The notes under the pieces were generated by a model. It was not told the origin of the DNA. It ran no database searches and saw only the letters and a list, made by a program, of their open reading frames with translations. From NCBI GenBank assembly GCA_037721555.1, contig JBBJOI010000011.1:31895-95894 (forward strand): a stretch of 64,000 nucleotides of DNA. The letters run 5' to 3'. Positions within the stretch are counted from its first letter, which is position 1; every line of letters begins with the position of its first letter. Origin of the DNA: Gaiellasilicea sp037721555. Lineage in GTDB: Bacteria > Actinomycetota > Thermoleophilia > Gaiellales > Gaiellaceae. Shown in pieces: positions 18,121 to 27,932 of this stretch. Both the position numbers and the translations under genes were made by a program.

Positions 18121-19059
18121 CTACGCGGTCAAGCTCTCACCGGCGAGCAGCTCATCGATCTTCTGCACTGACTTCGGCTCGGGGAAGCCGAGGTTCTTCG
18201 TCAGCGACCGGACGCGGCGGCTTCTTTGCGGTTGCTCTGCCGGCAACTCGACGGTTCCATAGCGTTCCCTAAATCTCTGCAGAAACTCGTTTTCGGCTAC
18301 ATGCGTCTGCGAGAGCTCAGCATCGATCGTCATCACTAAGTGGATGACAACGGCGGTCAGACCGATTACGCCGCGCAGCGACAACTCGACTGGCTGCTCG
18401 GCTGCCGGTGCAGAGTGCTCGGGGATCTCTTTGAGTCGCGCCGACTTCGTCGTTACCTCATGCAGGTCTTGATGCGCTTTCACTAGCTGTGCGGTCCCGA
18501 GCCCTCCGGCGTGCACGAGTGCGTTCCGGACCTCCTTGAAGTACCGGTATATAAGCAGCAAGTCGTCGAGCTCAGGCCCGCGATACTGTGGCTGAGCACG
18601 CAGGAGCGGAGTTAAGTCGCTCAACATCGTCGGCGACTTCTGCTTGGTCATCCCGGCCAGCGCGTCGCGAACCCCACGAGCTTTCCGCCCCTGAACGCCC
18701 TTCGAGTGGAACTGCAGTTCATCGGCCCACGCACCACCTGAGAATCGCCGCGTCACGGACGCAAGCCATCCCTCGTACAGGGCGACGCTGTTGATTAAGA
18801 CGATGCGGGCGACCTCTGCGCGCTGCTCATCCCAAGTCTGCTCCAAGAACGTCCGTTTCACGTTGGCGCCGCGGATGCCGCTGCCGAGCACGAACCGCGC
18901 CTCGAGGTCCGCGGCCGTCGCATCCGGTACTGCCTCGATGTACCCACGCACCTGCCACCGGGTGTGCCAGAGGGCAGCTGTGGTGCCGTGGACGAAGTCG
19001 AAGAGGGCGACGTGCTGCACGCGGTAGTTAGCTGTCGCGAAGAAAAACGGCCGCGCCAC
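18121..19059 (-). CDS. HEPN-like RX4H protein, 312 aa
   Basis: An intact helical protein. Residues ~165-195 (LDDLLLIYRYFKEVRNALVH) carry RNALVH (Arg178, His183), an R-x4-H HEPN signature in the usual setting of a helix with preceding 'FKEvRN'. An upstream helix with LINSVALYEGWLASV fits the four-helix HEPN bundle. A hydrophobic helix (~235-255) and a basic C-terminus follow. It is convergent with the broken peptidase and divergent from the KAP pseudogene. An RNase or RNA-binding role is inferred. Confidence 0.65.
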   Translation of the reverse strand: MARPFFFATANYRVQHVALFDFVHGTTAALWHTRWQVRGYIEAVPDATAADLEARFVLGSGIRGANVKRTFLEQTWDEQRAEVARIVLINSVALYEGWLASVTRRFSGGAWADELQFHSKGVQGRKARGVRDALAGMTKQKSPTMLSDLTPLLRAQPQYRGPELDDLLLIYRYFKEVRNALVHAGGLGTAQLVKAHQDLHEVTTKSARLKEIPEHSAPAAEQPVELSLRGVIGLTAVVIHLVMTIDAELSQTHVAENEFLQRFRERYGTVELPAEQPQRSRRVRSLTKNLGFPEPKSVQKIDELLAGESLTA

Positions 19060-19216
19060 CCGGCGAGCCTACTGCTCGCGCAGTAGCCGCGCACTCAGCG
19101 GCGGAAGCAGACCGACCGACGTCCACCGAGCGACCAACCGCTCCACCATGGCGATTGGCCCCTACAGCCATGATCGAAGCGGTAAGCATCACCGGCGTTC
19201 CCGGTAAGTTCGGCTG

Positions 19217-21420
19217 ATGAGCGCCAGCGAGAACGAGAACGAGGCCGCAGAGACGCCCTCTTCCGATCCCGTGCCGGGACTCTCGGGCGCGTCTGCCGAC
19301 CGGCCCCTGCTGGATCCGGACGAGGACAAACTCGGGTACGCACCGTTCGCGAAGGCGCTTGCGAAGGGCATCGCGTCGATGAGCGCGCCTGACGGGCTCG
19401 TGATCGGGATCTACGGCGCTTGGGGGCTCGGCAAGACTACGGTCCTCAACTTCGTCGAGCATTACCTCCATGAGGATCAGCCAGACGAGTTCGTGGTCGT
19501 GCGGTTCAACCCGTGGTGGTTCTCTGGCCGGGTCGACATCGCCGCCGCTTTCTTCGATCAGCTGCGGGCGATCTTCGAGAAGTCGCAGATGCGAGCCGAG
19601 ACTGTGCGCGACTACGCGGCGCAGCTTGCCCGCGTCGTCGGCGCCGTGACGGGCACTGGTGCGGGCGACGCGGCCGCGAGGTTGATTGAAGGCGCACCGG
19701 CCGACGTACCCGAGCTGAAGAAGAACCTCGCTGAGGCGCTCGCGGCTCAGGATAGGCGCTTGCTTATCCTGATCGACGACATTGACCGACTCACGCACGA
19801 CGAGGTCGCAGAACTGTTTGCCGTCGTGAAGGCGCTCGCGGACTTCCCAAACACGATCTACCTGCTCGCGTTCGACCGCGGCGAGGTCGCGAGGGCGCTG
19901 TCCGGACGTACAACGCAGGCGGGGTTCGACTACTTGGAAAAGATTGTGCAGGTTCCGTTCGAGCTGCCGCTCCCCGAACGCGAGTCGCTCCGCGCCCTTT
20001 TCTTCGAGCACTTGGAGGAGATCGTAGGTCAAGTGGACACGGACCTGCTCGATAACGAGGAGCTTGGCGCACTCCTAACTTCGGGTCTCGACCCGCTGAT
20101 GAAGACGCCGCGACACATCGTGCGGCTGACGAACTCGCTGCGCGTGACCTACGGCGCGGTCCGCGGCGAGGTCAACGTCGTAGACTTCATTGCGCTCGAG
20201 GCATTTCGTGTTTTCGAGCCGGCCGTGTACGACCGGATTCGCGCGCGCCCTGACATGTTCGGAGTGTTGAGCGGCCTCGCGCGCGTATTCGCGGAAAGTC
20301 ATGACGAAGAGGAGCGGACATTCCACGACCAGTGGCTGAACGCGATCGAAGGTTCCGAGGAGCGCGAAGCGGCGAAACATATCGTCGCCAATCTCTTTCC
20401 CGGGACGGTGCAGACTCTTGATGCGCGCGTCGCAATCCGGCGACGGCGGATAGACGCGCGACGCGCTCGCGCCGTTTCGGAGACCGAGTACTTCCCGCTC
20501 TACTTTCGTTTCGCACTGGGCGACCGGGTGCTGTCGCGCGAGACCGTCGCCGCTCTCGTCACGGCAGCTGAAGATCCGGATGCGTTCGGCCAAGCGCTTC
20601 TTGCTCTGGCTCAGGAGAAGACTCGTACCGGGCGCAAACCGCGCGAGCGTCATGCTCGATGAGCTCAACGCTCAGGCAGAGCACGGTTTTACGAGCGAGC
20701 ACATCCCCGGCGTGATCAAGAGCTTGACGAACATCGGCGACAAGCTATGGATCGCGAGCGACGACGAGTTTTTCGGAGTCGACAACGAGTCGCGGATCGG
20801 CTGGCTGGTCGGCGGTCTGCTCGAGCGGCTGCCTGTGGAAGAGCGTTGCGACCTGTTGAGGGCTGCGATCGCGGAGGCTGAGTCCGTCGGGACGCCCGTA
20901 CTGCTGGTACGCCGGCTGACGCGGAGCCTGGCCGTACCGACTGAGTCGTCCACGAAGGCTACGCCCTCGCGAAGAGCTCGATGAACGGCAGGCGCTGATT
21001 ACGATCGACTGCGCGTTAAAGCTTGAGCAGGTCGCGGTCGAGAGGATCTCTGCCGCGGCAGCTACCGGCGGGCTTTGGGGTTTCGATCGCCTCCTCTGGA
21101 TCCTGGCGGAGTGGCGGCGATAGGGCGATCCAAACGCCGCTCGCACCTGGATCGCCGACGTCCTCGAAGACGATGAGCAACTGGGAGCGCTCATGGTGTC
21201 GGTGTTGTCTGTACGGATGACCTCGAGCGGCGCTCGGTACCGTCTTGACCCACGCTGGCTCGACGACTACGCCGCCCGCGCTGATATTGCCTCTGCCGTC
21301 CGACGCGTACGTGACGCCATCGAAGAGGACGACCTTGCGCGCGCGTGCGACCAGTACCTCCTCGAGCTTCAGATGCTCGAAGAAGGAAGAGATCCGGAGG
21401 CTCGTTTCGACCGGGACTAG
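19217..21420 (+). pseudogene. KAP-family P-loop NTPase, broken by two frameshifts and a stop
   Basis: Codons 1-475 read as a KAP NTPase: Walker A GAWGLGKTT (residues 67-75), the KAP landmark RFNPWWFSG (~96-104), Walker B LLILIDDIDRL (~182-192) and sensor-like FDRGEVARAL. At ~20640 the protein continues one frame on (RASVMLDELNAQAEH, IPGVIKSLTNIGDKLW, DNESRIGWLV). It shifts again near 20940-21000 (WGFDRLLWILAEWRR), then meets TAG at 21121 and resumes GDPNAARTWIADVLEDDE to a stop at 21420. Together this is the full ~730-aa KAP layout, so the gene was complete and has decayed. Confidence 0.75.
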
Positions 21421-21760
21421 TGCGGATCGTGGCCATTCCGGCACCCGAGGACGCGCTCGCGGTCGTCTGGCTGAATACATCGTGGGCGTTTGCTGCAGCG
21501 AGGGGCGAGCGCGAGGAGTTTGGCCGATTTCGGCGCCGTCGCCGCACACAACGCTGCCCGCGATTGGGATCTTCTTCTGGAGCAACGTGTTTCGCGACGC
21601 ATTCGCAGGCGTGGAGTCAACGCCGGAGGCGACGCATCCAAGCTCGCTTCAACGAATGCTCGCTTTCGAGGCGCGACTCGACAGCCTTCACGATGATGAA
21701 TCGCGACACCTCTATGCACTGTCCCACGGCGAGCAGTTTCGCCTGCTCTGCCGTCGTTGA
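21421..21760 (+). pseudogene. Possible frameshifted gene remnant
   Basis: Short coding-like pieces occur in different frames: RIVAIPAPEDALAVVWLNTS, then ADFGAVAAHNAARDWDLL, then SSLQRMLAFEARLDSLHDDE up to a stop at 21760. They could be one small gene with two frameshifts. No family is recognised, and chance open frames cannot be excluded. Confidence 0.3.
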
Positions 21761-21916
21761 TCGTCTGTGCTCGGATGTGGCGGTACTGGCAATTTGGCGA
21801 CGTCGACGTGGGTGCCAGGATGTCGTCGTGTCCGAGCCAGCGCCGACCGGCGAACGGATCCTTGCAACCGCTGCGGGCGGAACACCTGGCATTAGCGCAA
21901 GGCGAGCCACGCTGAG

Positions 21917-22021
21917 GTGTTCCGGCCCGAGCACTACGCCGAAATGATGATCGACCACGCGAAGGCCGATTGGGAGATCTGGCAGTGCCGCGGCTGCGAA
22001 GAGCGGACAGGGCGCAAGTAA
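21917..22021 (+). CDS. Short CxxC peptide gene or fragment
   Basis: A 34-codon frame (starts VFRPEHYAEMMIDHAKADW, ends CRGCEERTGRK) with coding composition and one CxxC pair. It is closed upstream by a TAG at 21893-21895. It could be a small gene or the 3' end of a lost one. Confidence 0.3.
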   Translation: MFRPEHYAEMMIDHAKADWEIWQCRGCEERTGRK

Positions 22022-22092
22022 GGCTTAGGCTGCTCACTCCACTGTCGGGGGAAGCTCGCCATATCCTGTGGAAGCTCGAGAGTGAGAGGTCG

Positions 22093-22590
22093 ATGTCGGA
22101 TTACAAGACCGAACCCGTTGACGAGATGGAAGATGTCGTGGCCGTTTTCTACGGTGGCCGCGGTCAGTGGGGTCAGCAGTATGTGATCACCAACCGCCGA
22201 TTACTGATCGGGCCGTTAAACGTCGATATCGCAGCTGAGATCGACACCTACGTAGCCAATAAGCTTGTGCCCGGTGCGGGTGACGTAATTAAGAAGGTCC
22301 TCAGCCTGTACGGCCCGGCGAGCGCGAAGACACTCTGGCTTCGCCACGTCATCGATGTGCGGCCAACTAGCAACGCCAGTTGGTTCAGGCCTCCGCAACT
22401 CCGGATCACGACCGAGACGGAGGAAGTACTCGAACTCGGAATCATCAAGAAGGGGGCGAGCAGAACGCGGACGATGTTGACGATGAGCCGAGATCCATCA
22501 AACAATGCCGAGCGAGACCGCGCCGTTGCTGTCCTGAGGCAGGCCGTCGCTGCGGCCAAGGCGGTGCCCACAGCAACCACGGATCGATAG
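22093..22590 (+). CDS. Hypothetical protein with PH-like beta fold
   Basis: The ATG at 22093 follows GAGAGG and opens 165 codons: MSDYKTEPVDEMEDVVAVFY, then VITNRRLLIGPLNVD, LWLRHVIDVRPTSN, PQLRITTETEEVLELG, and a C-terminal helix. Alternating short beta strands with a 'TNrRLl' strand and a final helix resemble bacterial PH-like domains. It is soluble and has no catalytic motif. The call rests on pattern only. Confidence 0.6.
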   Translation: MSDYKTEPVDEMEDVVAVFYGGRGQWGQQYVITNRRLLIGPLNVDIAAEIDTYVANKLVPGAGDVIKKVLSLYGPASAKTLWLRHVIDVRPTSNASWFRPPQLRITTETEEVLELGIIKKGASRTRTMLTMSRDPSNNAERDRAVAVLRQAVAAAKAVPTATTDR

Positions 22591-22659
22591 CACACGACAT
22601 GAGGCCGGCAAGGAATACAAGGTATCGCTCACGCAACGAGTCAGGGCCGCTGCTCTGAT

Positions 22660-23060
22660 CGTCTCGCTCAGGTCGCCGATGCCGACTCGCGGCAGGTGGT
22701 GGTCGTCGTGGTCATCGATCATCGCGTAGAGCAGGTCGTGAGCGTCGGTCGCGCTCAAGAGGCTGGTGTGTGGACACAGTCGCGGAGAATCGCGACCGTA
22801 CTCGTCGTGCCGAGTCCGCGTGTCCGGGCCAGGCGCACCGCGTCGCGATCGTCGGCGACAACGACATAGCCCAGTTCCTCGGGGACGACGATGGTCGCCG
22901 CCTCGCCGAGGTGGCGGCGATCGCGCGGCTTGCCCCCGAGGGCGGAGCGCAGACTCTCAATCTGAACCACGGCCAGCGAGCGAATCGGCTCGGGGAGCCA
23001 CTGGCTTTTGATCGGACTCTTGGTTGGCGGTGGGCTCGTCTGCGTCGTCTGCCCGTGAGG
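22660..23060 (-). pseudogene. PIN-domain-like toxin remnant, frameshifted
   Basis: The minus strand reads LGEAATIVVPEELGYVVVAD, DRDAVRLARTRGLGTTSTVA and ILRDCVHT, the C-terminal half of a PIN-like fold (GEA...DD..A...A...G...ST...L). After a shift at ~22770 another frame continues SLLSATDAHDLLYAMIDDHD. The N-terminal LxDxN part is not recognisable. It is therefore a decayed fragment, probably of a VapC/DUF3368-like toxin. Confidence 0.5.
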
Positions 23061-23938
23061 CGATGGCGACCAGCGAGATCGTCGACTTAACCGCGCGCTT
23101 GGCGAGTCCGGCAGCGGAGCGAGACCAGCCTCGTGCGCGTTCGTGACGGACTGACCACCCCTCACGCTCGATCGCTCGCAGTGCCTTTCGGTTTGCCTCT
23201 CGCCGTCGCAGCCGGTTCGCCAGTGCTCGATGAAGTGCGGTGGGTCATCCTAGATCCACTGCAACATCCCAAAGACCGCGCCGAGCCAAATTCCAGCGAA
23301 GATCCGCCCGGAGGAGCGCCCAGCTCGATGGCGGCGAAACACTAGTGTGTTATCGGCAGTGCCGGGCGGTAGCGCAAGGGTTCGCTGTGTGATGAGGCGT
23401 AACAGTCCACGAACGGCGGGAACGATGCCCTCTTCGGAGTTGGAGTTGATCAAGGTCAAGAAGGGAGGGGTGTTCTTCATGCCACGTAAACCGGCCCCGA
23501 TACCGGCTCGTGTAGCCCGGCGACTCTGATGAAGTTGTCTCAAGGACAGGACGGCGTTCTCGCGCCCGGCTCGGGTTCTCGCCGGCGCAGATCACACGTT
23601 CACACGACGCCACTGACATATCGCGGCCGATACCTAAGAGGAGGCCGCCTCTGTCATCGAGCAAGTCTGCCGCCGGCTCGGGGCGGCTTGGAGGTCTGAA
23701 GGGGCTGATGCGCGTTTCCTTTCGGGGGCCGTCGCTAGCGCCCTACCTAGATAGACCTCTTGTTCTCCCTTGCGTGCCATTGCCGCCGCTGCCGAACCGC
23801 TTCATGTCCAAAGCGCAAATGTGAATGCCACGAACCGCTGCCAAGAGGCTCAGTGCGTGGCCAACTCAGGCACACACGACGATCTGCGTTCGAAGTCGAT
23901 AGCGTTTGGCTCCCACTTGGGAAGCGAACGGAGGATGA
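23061..23938. other. Gene-poor stretch
   Basis: About 880 bases without a supportable gene. The only start with a good ribosome site (GGGAGGGG before ATG at 23479) would encode just 16 residues (MPRKPAPIPARVARRL). It is recorded but not called. Confidence 0.4.
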
Positions 23939-24139
23939 ATGGCGAAGAGGCAGGTGATCGTTTCCGACCTTTCTGGCGAGACGATCGTCGAGGGTCGAGG
24001 GGCAACGGTGGCAATCAGGTTCGACGACTCACGCCGCGGAACAATCGTCTTAGACGTGACCGCACAAGAGGCGGAGGCCATGGGCGCGAAGGGTCGGAAA
24101 CAGGCACGGCGAGGCAGGAGACCGAAGACAACCGCTTAG
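23939..24139 (+). CDS. Small Lsr2-like / AT-hook-type basic protein
   Basis: A 66-aa protein. GGAGG stands just upstream of the ATG. The N-terminal half (MAKRQVIVSDLSGETIVEG, then ATVAIRFDDSRRGTIVLDVT) has the beta-hairpin pattern of Lsr2-type dimerisation domains ('D.sG...'). The end is strongly basic with RRGRRPK, an AT-hook-like RGR-P sequence. It probably binds DNA in the nucleoid. The resemblance is by pattern; a full Lsr2 would be ~110 aa, so this is a short relative. Confidence 0.6.
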   Translation: MAKRQVIVSDLSGETIVEGRGATVAIRFDDSRRGTIVLDVTAQEAEAMGAKGRKQARRGRRPKTTA

Positions 24140-24320
24140 CGGAGCTATCTCCAAGAGAATCAGCCGCGGGATGCGGTAACGATCACGCGGGCGTCGTCAG
24201 TCAAAGCGACCGCACGAGTTCCAGGCGAGTTTGGTGCACATCCACACAGCGTTCAGGCGGTTGAGCTCGCTGTCTGTACCTTTTCCGATGCAGCTGCTTT
24301 GCAAGACCTACGAATCGAGA

Positions 24321-24351
24321 GGCTGGGGGAGAGCCGGGCTCTCCCCCAGCC
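24321..24351 (-). terminator. Hairpin behind the amylase gene
   Basis: A perfect 14-bp stem, GGCTGGGGGAGAGC (24321-24334) and GCTCTCCCCCAGCC (24338-24351), with a CGG loop, 9 bp after the amylase stop on the minus strand. No long T-run follows, so termination may be partly factor-dependent. Confidence 0.75.
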
Positions 24352-24359
24352 TGCCGCGG

Positions 24360-26666
24360 TTACTGCCAGGTGAGAACGGCGGTGTCGACTGTGCCTGTGG
24401 AACTCGACGGGGAGGTGAAGCTCCTGTTGGAGCCCCCTTCCCAGATGACGTTGCCTGAGCCGTCTTTCTTGATGAACTTGAACTGGAACGTCGTCGCTTT
24501 GGGGACGCTCACTGGCAGGAACCACTCCGGGTAGTTCGGATTCATCATCGCTTCTGAGGCCTTGGCCGCATCCCACGATCCGAGTTCCGGGATGCTTCCG
24601 ACGACGTAGACGTTCTGGCCCGTGATCGTGGTCGCGTTCACCTTGAAGTTGACCTGCACCTGGTCGCCTGAGAGCACCTCGTAGCGGAAGGTGTTGCTGG
24701 TTGTCGGGGACTTCACGACAGTGATGTCGAGCACGCCGGGTGTCGCAGCTGCGGGCACCGTCGTCTCGATCATCGTGTCGGTAGCTGAGACGACTGTCGC
24801 GGTTGCGGTCCCGAACTTCACCGTCGGCGTGCCGCCCAGCCCGGTTCCGTAGATGTAGACGATGTTGCCGGCTCGGCCGGAGGTGGAGACGACGTCGCCG
24901 ACGCGCGGGATTGTCGTCCCGAGGGAGGGGTTGTACGACCAGACGTCGACCTCACCGCCGCTGAGGGAGAAGCTTGCGAGTTGGCCGCCGCTGACGGTGT
25001 TCGAGGCGCCGAACAGTGTCCCCGTCAGCTGGTCGGTATAGGTTCCTGCAGGGAGGGTCGTGGAGAGCGCCGGAACCATGTAGCTGGCGGCCGGCTGGCG
25101 GTTGACAGCAACGATGACCTGCTTGTCGTAGAACGTGCGCGAGAAGACGAGGACGTCGTTGGTGGAATAGAGGATCGACGTCTGGCCGTAGGCGAGGGCA
25201 TCGTTCGAGGCCCGTAGAGCGGCCAGCTTCTTGATCGTGGTGTAGGCGGTCGTGGTTTGGCTAAAGGATGGTGCGGCGACCTGCATGAAGCCGCGTCCGG
25301 CAATGTCGCTGGAGTTGGCGGACGACATGTATTGCTCGGTGCCGTAGTAGATGTTCGGCGTTCCGCGGGCTGTCATGAGGGTCGCGATCGCGGCGTGGAA
25401 GGGTTTGTCGTTGGGTTGGATGTAGCGGAACCGGGTGACGTCGTGGTTGTCGAGGAACGTGATTGCCTGGTTTTCGTAGATGTAGTCGGCGGAGGTCTGG
25501 GTGAGCATGCTGCCGAACTGCGTCATCGTCTCGGAGAAGCTTCCGAACGCGTTGGTGCTCGCACGGAAGTACTCGAAGTCGAGGTTGTTGACGGCCGTGC
25601 GGTCGGGGAAGGTGCGGTACTCGTCGTACTTCGGGTCGGGCCTTCCGATGAAGAACTCGCCGAAGTGAGTCAGCGGCCCGCCTGCCGCGCTGTCGATCGA
25701 GTCTCGGAGCCCCTTCACGAAGGCCGGGTTCATGTGCAGCGTCGCGTCATGCCTGAACCCGTCCACGCCGAGTGCCTTCCAGTAGGCGGCCGCCTTCTCG
25801 AGGTGGCCTACGACCTGCGCGTTCTCCTGGGAGAAGTCGGCGAGTGAGCCCAGCTCCTTATGTCGGAAGCCGAACTTGCTGCTGTCGCTGCCGCGGTCGC
25901 CGAGGCCGTGGAACCAGCCGTTCACGTCGTTGTGGGGGTCGGCCAGGAGGTTCTCGATGGCGCTCGAGCCGGAGCAGTTGTACGGTTCGCCGTTGACGTC
26001 GAAGCAGTAGTTGCCGCTTCCGTCCTTGTCTGGTTCGTAAAGCTTCCCGTCCTCGGCCGAGAAGCCGTTCGTGGGGTTCTTCCAGCGGCTGGTGTGGTTG
26101 GTGACGAAATCGATGACGAGCTTCATTCCCTGCGCGTGGAGCGCGTCCCGGAGCGCCTTGAACTTGCTCAGCGCCCCGAAGTGCTTGTTGGTCGCGAAGT
26201 AGTTGCGGACGTGGTAACCGTGGAAGCTGGTCCAGCGGTCGATGCCGCCGCCAGATTGGTAGTCGAGGATCGCGGTGTCGCGGTTTGCGTATGGCGCCGA
26301 GATCCAGACGGCGGTGATCCCCATGTTCTTGAGATAGGTGATCTTGTCGATGATCCCCTGCCAGTCGCCGCCTTGGTAGAGCTTGAGGTCGGCGCCGTTG
26401 CCGATGTTGTTCCCGTCCGGGTCGTCGAAGAGCGTCGGGTCGAAGCCGGTTGGCTTGTTGTTGGTGGTGTCGCCGTCGACGAAGCGGTCGGTGATGATCT
26501 GGTAGGCGACGTCTTTGGGGGTGAGTGGTCCTTGGGCGCCGCTTGCGGTGGCGGCGGAGGCGGCGTTGAGGGTGACGCTTCCGCCGGTGAGGCTGAGCGG
26601 CAGAAGGGCGAGGACGATGACCGCCGCGACACCTACGAGGCGGCGGCGATGGGACTTGAGCTGCAC
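24360..26666 (-). CDS. Secreted CGTase-like alpha-amylase (GH13 with IPT and CBM20 domains)
   Basis: A 768-aa protein with a signal peptide (residues ~1-38). The (beta/alpha)8 barrel has all GH13 motifs: DFVTNH (186-191), GFRHDATLH (nucleophile Asp307), FGEFFIG (acid/base Glu337) and FLDNHD (Asp409). GGDWQGIIDKI and AVWIS are typical of cyclodextrin glucanotransferases and maltogenic amylases, as is the tail: an IPT/TIG domain (~570-655) and a CBM20 starch-binding domain (~660-768). It acts outside the cell on starch; transglycosylation versus hydrolysis cannot be told. The GTG start follows AAGGGG. It lies 44 bp behind lacI on the same strand, so they are probably co-transcribed. Confidence 0.93.
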   Translation of the reverse strand: MQLKSHRRRLVGVAAVIVLALLPLSLTGGSVTLNAASAATASGAQGPLTPKDVAYQIITDRFVDGDTTNNKPTGFDPTLFDDPDGNNIGNGADLKLYQGGDWQGIIDKITYLKNMGITAVWISAPYANRDTAILDYQSGGGIDRWTSFHGYHVRNYFATNKHFGALSKFKALRDALHAQGMKLVIDFVTNHTSRWKNPTNGFSAEDGKLYEPDKDGSGNYCFDVNGEPYNCSGSSAIENLLADPHNDVNGWFHGLGDRGSDSSKFGFRHKELGSLADFSQENAQVVGHLEKAAAYWKALGVDGFRHDATLHMNPAFVKGLRDSIDSAAGGPLTHFGEFFIGRPDPKYDEYRTFPDRTAVNNLDFEYFRASTNAFGSFSETMTQFGSMLTQTSADYIYENQAITFLDNHDVTRFRYIQPNDKPFHAAIATLMTARGTPNIYYGTEQYMSSANSSDIAGRGFMQVAAPSFSQTTTAYTTIKKLAALRASNDALAYGQTSILYSTNDVLVFSRTFYDKQVIVAVNRQPAASYMVPALSTTLPAGTYTDQLTGTLFGASNTVSGGQLASFSLSGGEVDVWSYNPSLGTTIPRVGDVVSTSGRAGNIVYIYGTGLGGTPTVKFGTATATVVSATDTMIETTVPAAATPGVLDITVVKSPTTSNTFRYEVLSGDQVQVNFKVNATTITGQNVYVVGSIPELGSWDAAKASEAMMNPNYPEWFLPVSVPKATTFQFKFIKKDGSGNVIWEGGSNRSFTSPSSSTGTVDTAVLTWQ

Positions 26667-26710
26667 GAGGTACCCCTTTCTTGATGCTCTGTGGTGCCGT
26701 GCGTGATCCG

Positions 26711-27769
26711 TCAGCGCCGCGGTCTGACGTTCACTGCACGGCTTGTGGCCGCAGTTCGGTGTCCGGCCCTCCGTTTGCGTGGTGCTGCCCCGGTTGAGGA
26801 GCGCACGACGAGCTCGGGCTGGAAGAGGTATTCCTCGCGGGGGGCGGCTGTGCCGGCCAGCTCGCCGAGGAGGATGCGGACTGCGGCCCGGCTCATCTCG
26901 GGCACCGCCTGCCGGATCGTGGTCAGGGGCGGCCCCGCGAACGCGACGAGGGCGGAGTCGTCGTGGCCGACGATCGAGACATCGGCGGGGACGGCGAGCC
27001 CGCGGGCGCGGCAGGCGCGGATCGCGCCGAACGCCATCAGGTCGGAGGCGCAGACGGCCGCGGTCGCGCCGTGGTCGAGCAGGCGGCTGGCGGCCGCGTG
27101 GCCGCCCTCAAGCGTGAACAGGGAGTGCTCGACGAGCGGATCGCCAAGGTCGTGGTGGGCGACGGCGGCCTCGAAGGCGGCGACCTTGCGGATCACGGGC
27201 ACATACCGTTCGGGGCCGACCGCGAGGCCGATCCGGGTGTGTCCGAGCGTCACCAAGTGGTCGACGGCGATCCGGGCAGCGGTCGCGTCGTCGGCGGAGA
27301 TGCTGCCGGCGTCGACGCCGTGCATCGGCCCGTTGACGAGGACGATCGGGACGCGGAGCGACTGCAGCCGGTGGTAGCGGGCGGGGCTCGCGTGGGTGTC
27401 GGCGTGCATCCCGGAGACGAAGATGATCCCGGCCGCCTCGCGCTCGAGCATCATCTCGATCCAGTCGTCCTCGGAGATCCCCGATGCCGTTTCGGTGCCG
27501 AGCATCGGCGTGTGCCCTGCCTGGGCAAGGAGCGAGGTGATCTGCTGCGCGAAGGCGGCGAAGACCGGGTTCTCGAGTTCCGGGACGACGATCCCGATCA
27601 GGGCGGTGCGGGGGAGGGCGGATCGCGCTTTGGAGTAGCCGATCGCGTCGGCGGCTGCGAGCACGTTCTCGCGCGTGGTCTGGGAGACGCCCGGCTTGCC
27701 GCTGAGCGCGCGGCTGACCGTCGCCTCACTTACCCCGGCTTGACCGGCAACATCGAGCAAACGCACCAC
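26711..27769 (-). CDS. LacI-family repressor of the starch locus
   Basis: Starting at GTG 27769, 352 aa: VVRLLDVAGQAGVSEATVSR is the LacI helix-turn-helix, followed by hinge helix residues (ENVLAAADAIGY). A periplasmic-binding-like sensor domain follows (IGIVVPELENPVFAAF, GIIFVSG, VDHLVTLGHTRIGL, SDLMAFGAIRACRARG, VSIVGHDDS). The longer frame to 27829 has no LacI-like N-terminus. It sits between the leftward amylase and the rightward malE, next to two palindromes. By analogy with MalR-type regulators, maltodextrin would release it. The palindrome assignment is inference from position. Confidence 0.92.
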   Translation of the reverse strand: MVRLLDVAGQAGVSEATVSRALSGKPGVSQTTRENVLAAADAIGYSKARSALPRTALIGIVVPELENPVFAAFAQQITSLLAQAGHTPMLGTETASGISEDDWIEMMLEREAAGIIFVSGMHADTHASPARYHRLQSLRVPIVLVNGPMHGVDAGSISADDATAARIAVDHLVTLGHTRIGLAVGPERYVPVIRKVAAFEAAVAHHDLGDPLVEHSLFTLEGGHAAASRLLDHGATAAVCASDLMAFGAIRACRARGLAVPADVSIVGHDDSALVAFAGPPLTTIRQAVPEMSRAAVRILLGELAGTAAPREEYLFQPELVVRSSTGAAPRKRRAGHRTAATSRAVNVRPRR

Positions 27770-27791
27770 GTCCCTGCCGATGCTACAAGTC

Positions 27792-27843
27792 CTTGCGCAA
27801 CTTTGCAGAGAACTTGCGCAAGAGGACAAGCGCTCGTAGAGTG
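27792..27843 (+). promoter_or_regulatory. Tandem LacI-type operators and malE promoter
   Basis: Two palindromes, CTTGCGCAAC (27792-27801) and CTTGCGCAAG (27813-27822), are centred 21 bp apart, two helical turns. The second covers a possible -35 (TTGCGC, 27815-27820) with TAGAGT (27838-27843) 17 bp on. The position between lacI and malE suits repression of both directions. Confidence 0.75.
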
Positions 27844-27932
27844 CAGGCGTTCACGAGATCGAGTCTTTCGTCTTGGCGGGATGATCCGCCGGAATCCTGT
27901 GGCGGGTTGCCCGCCTGGAAGGGGAGAAGGAA

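Noticed and set aside
23479..23529. 16-codon ORF with a strong ribosome site
   Set aside because: Too short and without any supporting context to call a gene.
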